From positions 1-6,271 of the forward strand of contig MNZL01000154.1 in assembly GCA_001873585.1 (NCBI GenBank): DNA of 6,271 bases. The letters are read 5' to 3'. The notes beneath the pieces are model-generated. The model worked only from the letters and a program-made list of their open reading frames with translations, made no database searches and was not told where the DNA came from. Of the stretch, positions 5,488 through 6,271 are shown piece by piece. The position numbers and the translations under genes are program-made. Each line of letters opens with the position of its first letter. Position 1 is the stretch's first letter. This stretch comes from Rhodobacterales bacterium CG2_30_65_12. Lineage in GTDB: Bacteria; Pseudomonadota; Alphaproteobacteria; Rhodobacterales; Rhodobacteraceae.

Positions 5488-6271
5488 GTGCGCTTTACCA
5501 AAATCAGGCTCAACGGCTTCAAGAGCTTCGTCGACCCGACCGATCTGATGATCGCCGACGGGCTTACCGGCGTTGTCGGCCCCAATGGCTGCGGCAAGTC
5601 GAACCTGCTCGAAGCGTTGCGCTGGGTGATGGGCGAGACCCGCGCGAGCGCCATGCGCGGCGATGGGATGGACGACGTGATCTTCGCCGGCGCCGCGACC
5701 CGCCCCGCGCGCAACTTCGCCGAAGTGGCGCTCACGATCGACAATTCCGAGCGCCTCGCGCCAGCCGGGTTCAACGAGGCCGACGGGATCGAGATTGTCC
5801 GCCGGATCACCCGAGACGCCGGCTCGGCCTACAAGGTCAACACCAGGGACGTGCGCGCGCGCGATGTGCAGATGCTGTTTGCCGATGCCTCGACCGGCGC
5901 GCATTCGCCCGCGCTGGTGCGGCAAGGCCAGATCGCGGAACTGATCAACGCCAAGCCGAAAAACCGCCGGCGCATCCTCGAAGAGGCCGCCGGCATCTCC
6001 GGGCTCTACCAGCGCCGCCACGAGGCGGAACTGAAGTTGAACGGCACCGAGACCAACCTTTCCCGCGTCGATGATGTGATCGAACAGCTCGCCAACCAGC
6101 TCGGCCAGCTCGCCCGGCAGGCCAGGCAGGCGGCGCGCTACCGCGCTATCGGCACGGAGCTGCGCAAGGCCGAGGGGCTTTTGCTCTATCGCCGCTGGCG
6201 CGAGGCTGACGAGGCGCGGCTTGCCGCCGACCAGGCGCTGACCGAGCGAGCGAAGGCTGCGGGCGAGGCCG
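5488..6271 (+). CDS. smc: Chromosome segregation protein SMC, N-terminal part (3' end outside window)
   Basis: SMC is the ATPase of the bacterial condensin complex (SMC-ScpA-ScpB), which organises and helps separate the chromosome. The 261 codons present cover the N-terminal half of the head domain and the start of the coiled coil; the family is usually about 1,150-1,200 residues. Visible are the start (M)RFTKIRLNGFKSFVDPT, Walker A GPNGCGKS (31-38), LRWVMGE (44-50), MRGDGMDDVIFAG (56-68), the Q-loop region VRQGQI (144-149) and ILEEAAGISGLYQRR, leading into a Glu/Arg/Ala-rich heptad-like region from about residue 170. Walker B and signature motifs would lie beyond the edge. The start is GTG 5488: it fits the family's first residues, and an in-frame stop at 5458-5460 with no other start codon between leaves no alternative. 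Its ribosome binding site is weak (AAAGGG, 10 bases upstream). It is divergent from the cobalt genes and functionally unrelated. Confidence 0.96.
   Translation, partial: MRFTKIRLNGFKSFVDPTDLMIADGLTGVVGPNGCGKSNLLEALRWVMGETRASAMRGDGMDDVIFAGAATRPARNFAEVALTIDNSERLAPAGFNEADGIEIVRRITRDAGSAYKVNTRDVRARDVQMLFADASTGAHSPALVRQGQIAELINAKPKNRRRILEEAAGISGLYQRRHEAELKLNGTETNLSRVDDVIEQLANQLGQLARQARQAARYRAIGTELRKAEGLLLYRRWREADEARLAADQALTERAKAAGEA

Noticed and set aside
5450..5547. Short upstream open frame starting ATGGAGGATAAA and overlapping the smc start
   Set aside because: There is no ribosome binding site before it, and its 32-codon product is mostly read out of frame from smc. I see no evidence of a leader peptide role.
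5317..6021. 234-codon minus-strand open frame opposite smc
   Set aside because: It is antisense to the SMC head domain with Walker A and Q-loop motifs, and has no recognisable fold of its own.
1..6271. CRISPR array, insertion sequence, tRNA or rRNA
   Set aside because: No regularly spaced repeats, transposase frame, terminal inverted repeats or recognisable tRNA or rRNA segments were seen on either strand.

Overview
The window is high-GC DNA from an alphaproteobacterium, most likely a member of the Rhodobacteraceae. The clues are an SMC protein of the alphaproteobacterial type, an aerobic CobN cobaltochelatase subunit, a CbiM opening with MHIAPG, and an AT-rich intergenic motif I recognise from that family. 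No organism-specific marker allows a genus call.

Layout, left to right: (1) positions 1-2457, minus strand: the N-terminal 819 codons of cobN, running off the left edge. (2) 2458-2621: divergent intergenic region with an AT-rich motif. (3) 2622-2756, plus strand: a 44-residue basic protein of unknown function. (4) 2792-3247, minus: a GNAT-family acetyltransferase overlapping the next gene by 4 bases. (5) 3244-4302, minus: cobW, a GTPase metallochaperone with a His-rich segment. (6) 4303-4374: a gap holding a strong hairpin. (7) 4375-5040, minus: a cbiM-type cobalt transporter membrane subunit. (8) 5041-5487: a divergent regulatory region with a cobalamin riboswitch on the minus strand and putative promoters in both directions. 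(9) 5488-6271, plus: the start of smc, running off the right edge.

The theme is cobalt supply for aerobic B12 synthesis. CbiM would bring Co(II) into the cell, CobW would hand it on, and CobN (with CobS and CobT, not in the window) would insert it into hydrogenobyrinic acid a,c-diamide. A B12 riboswitch in the leader of cbiM should shut off cobalt uptake and delivery when cobalamin is plentiful. The GNAT gene, translationally coupled to cobW, is the unexplained member. The smc gene is divergent and belongs to chromosome organisation.

I see no clearly novel system. The points most worth following are the solitary CbiM, the coupled GNAT, the small basic protein between the cobalt operon and cobN, and an enlarged arm in the riboswitch.
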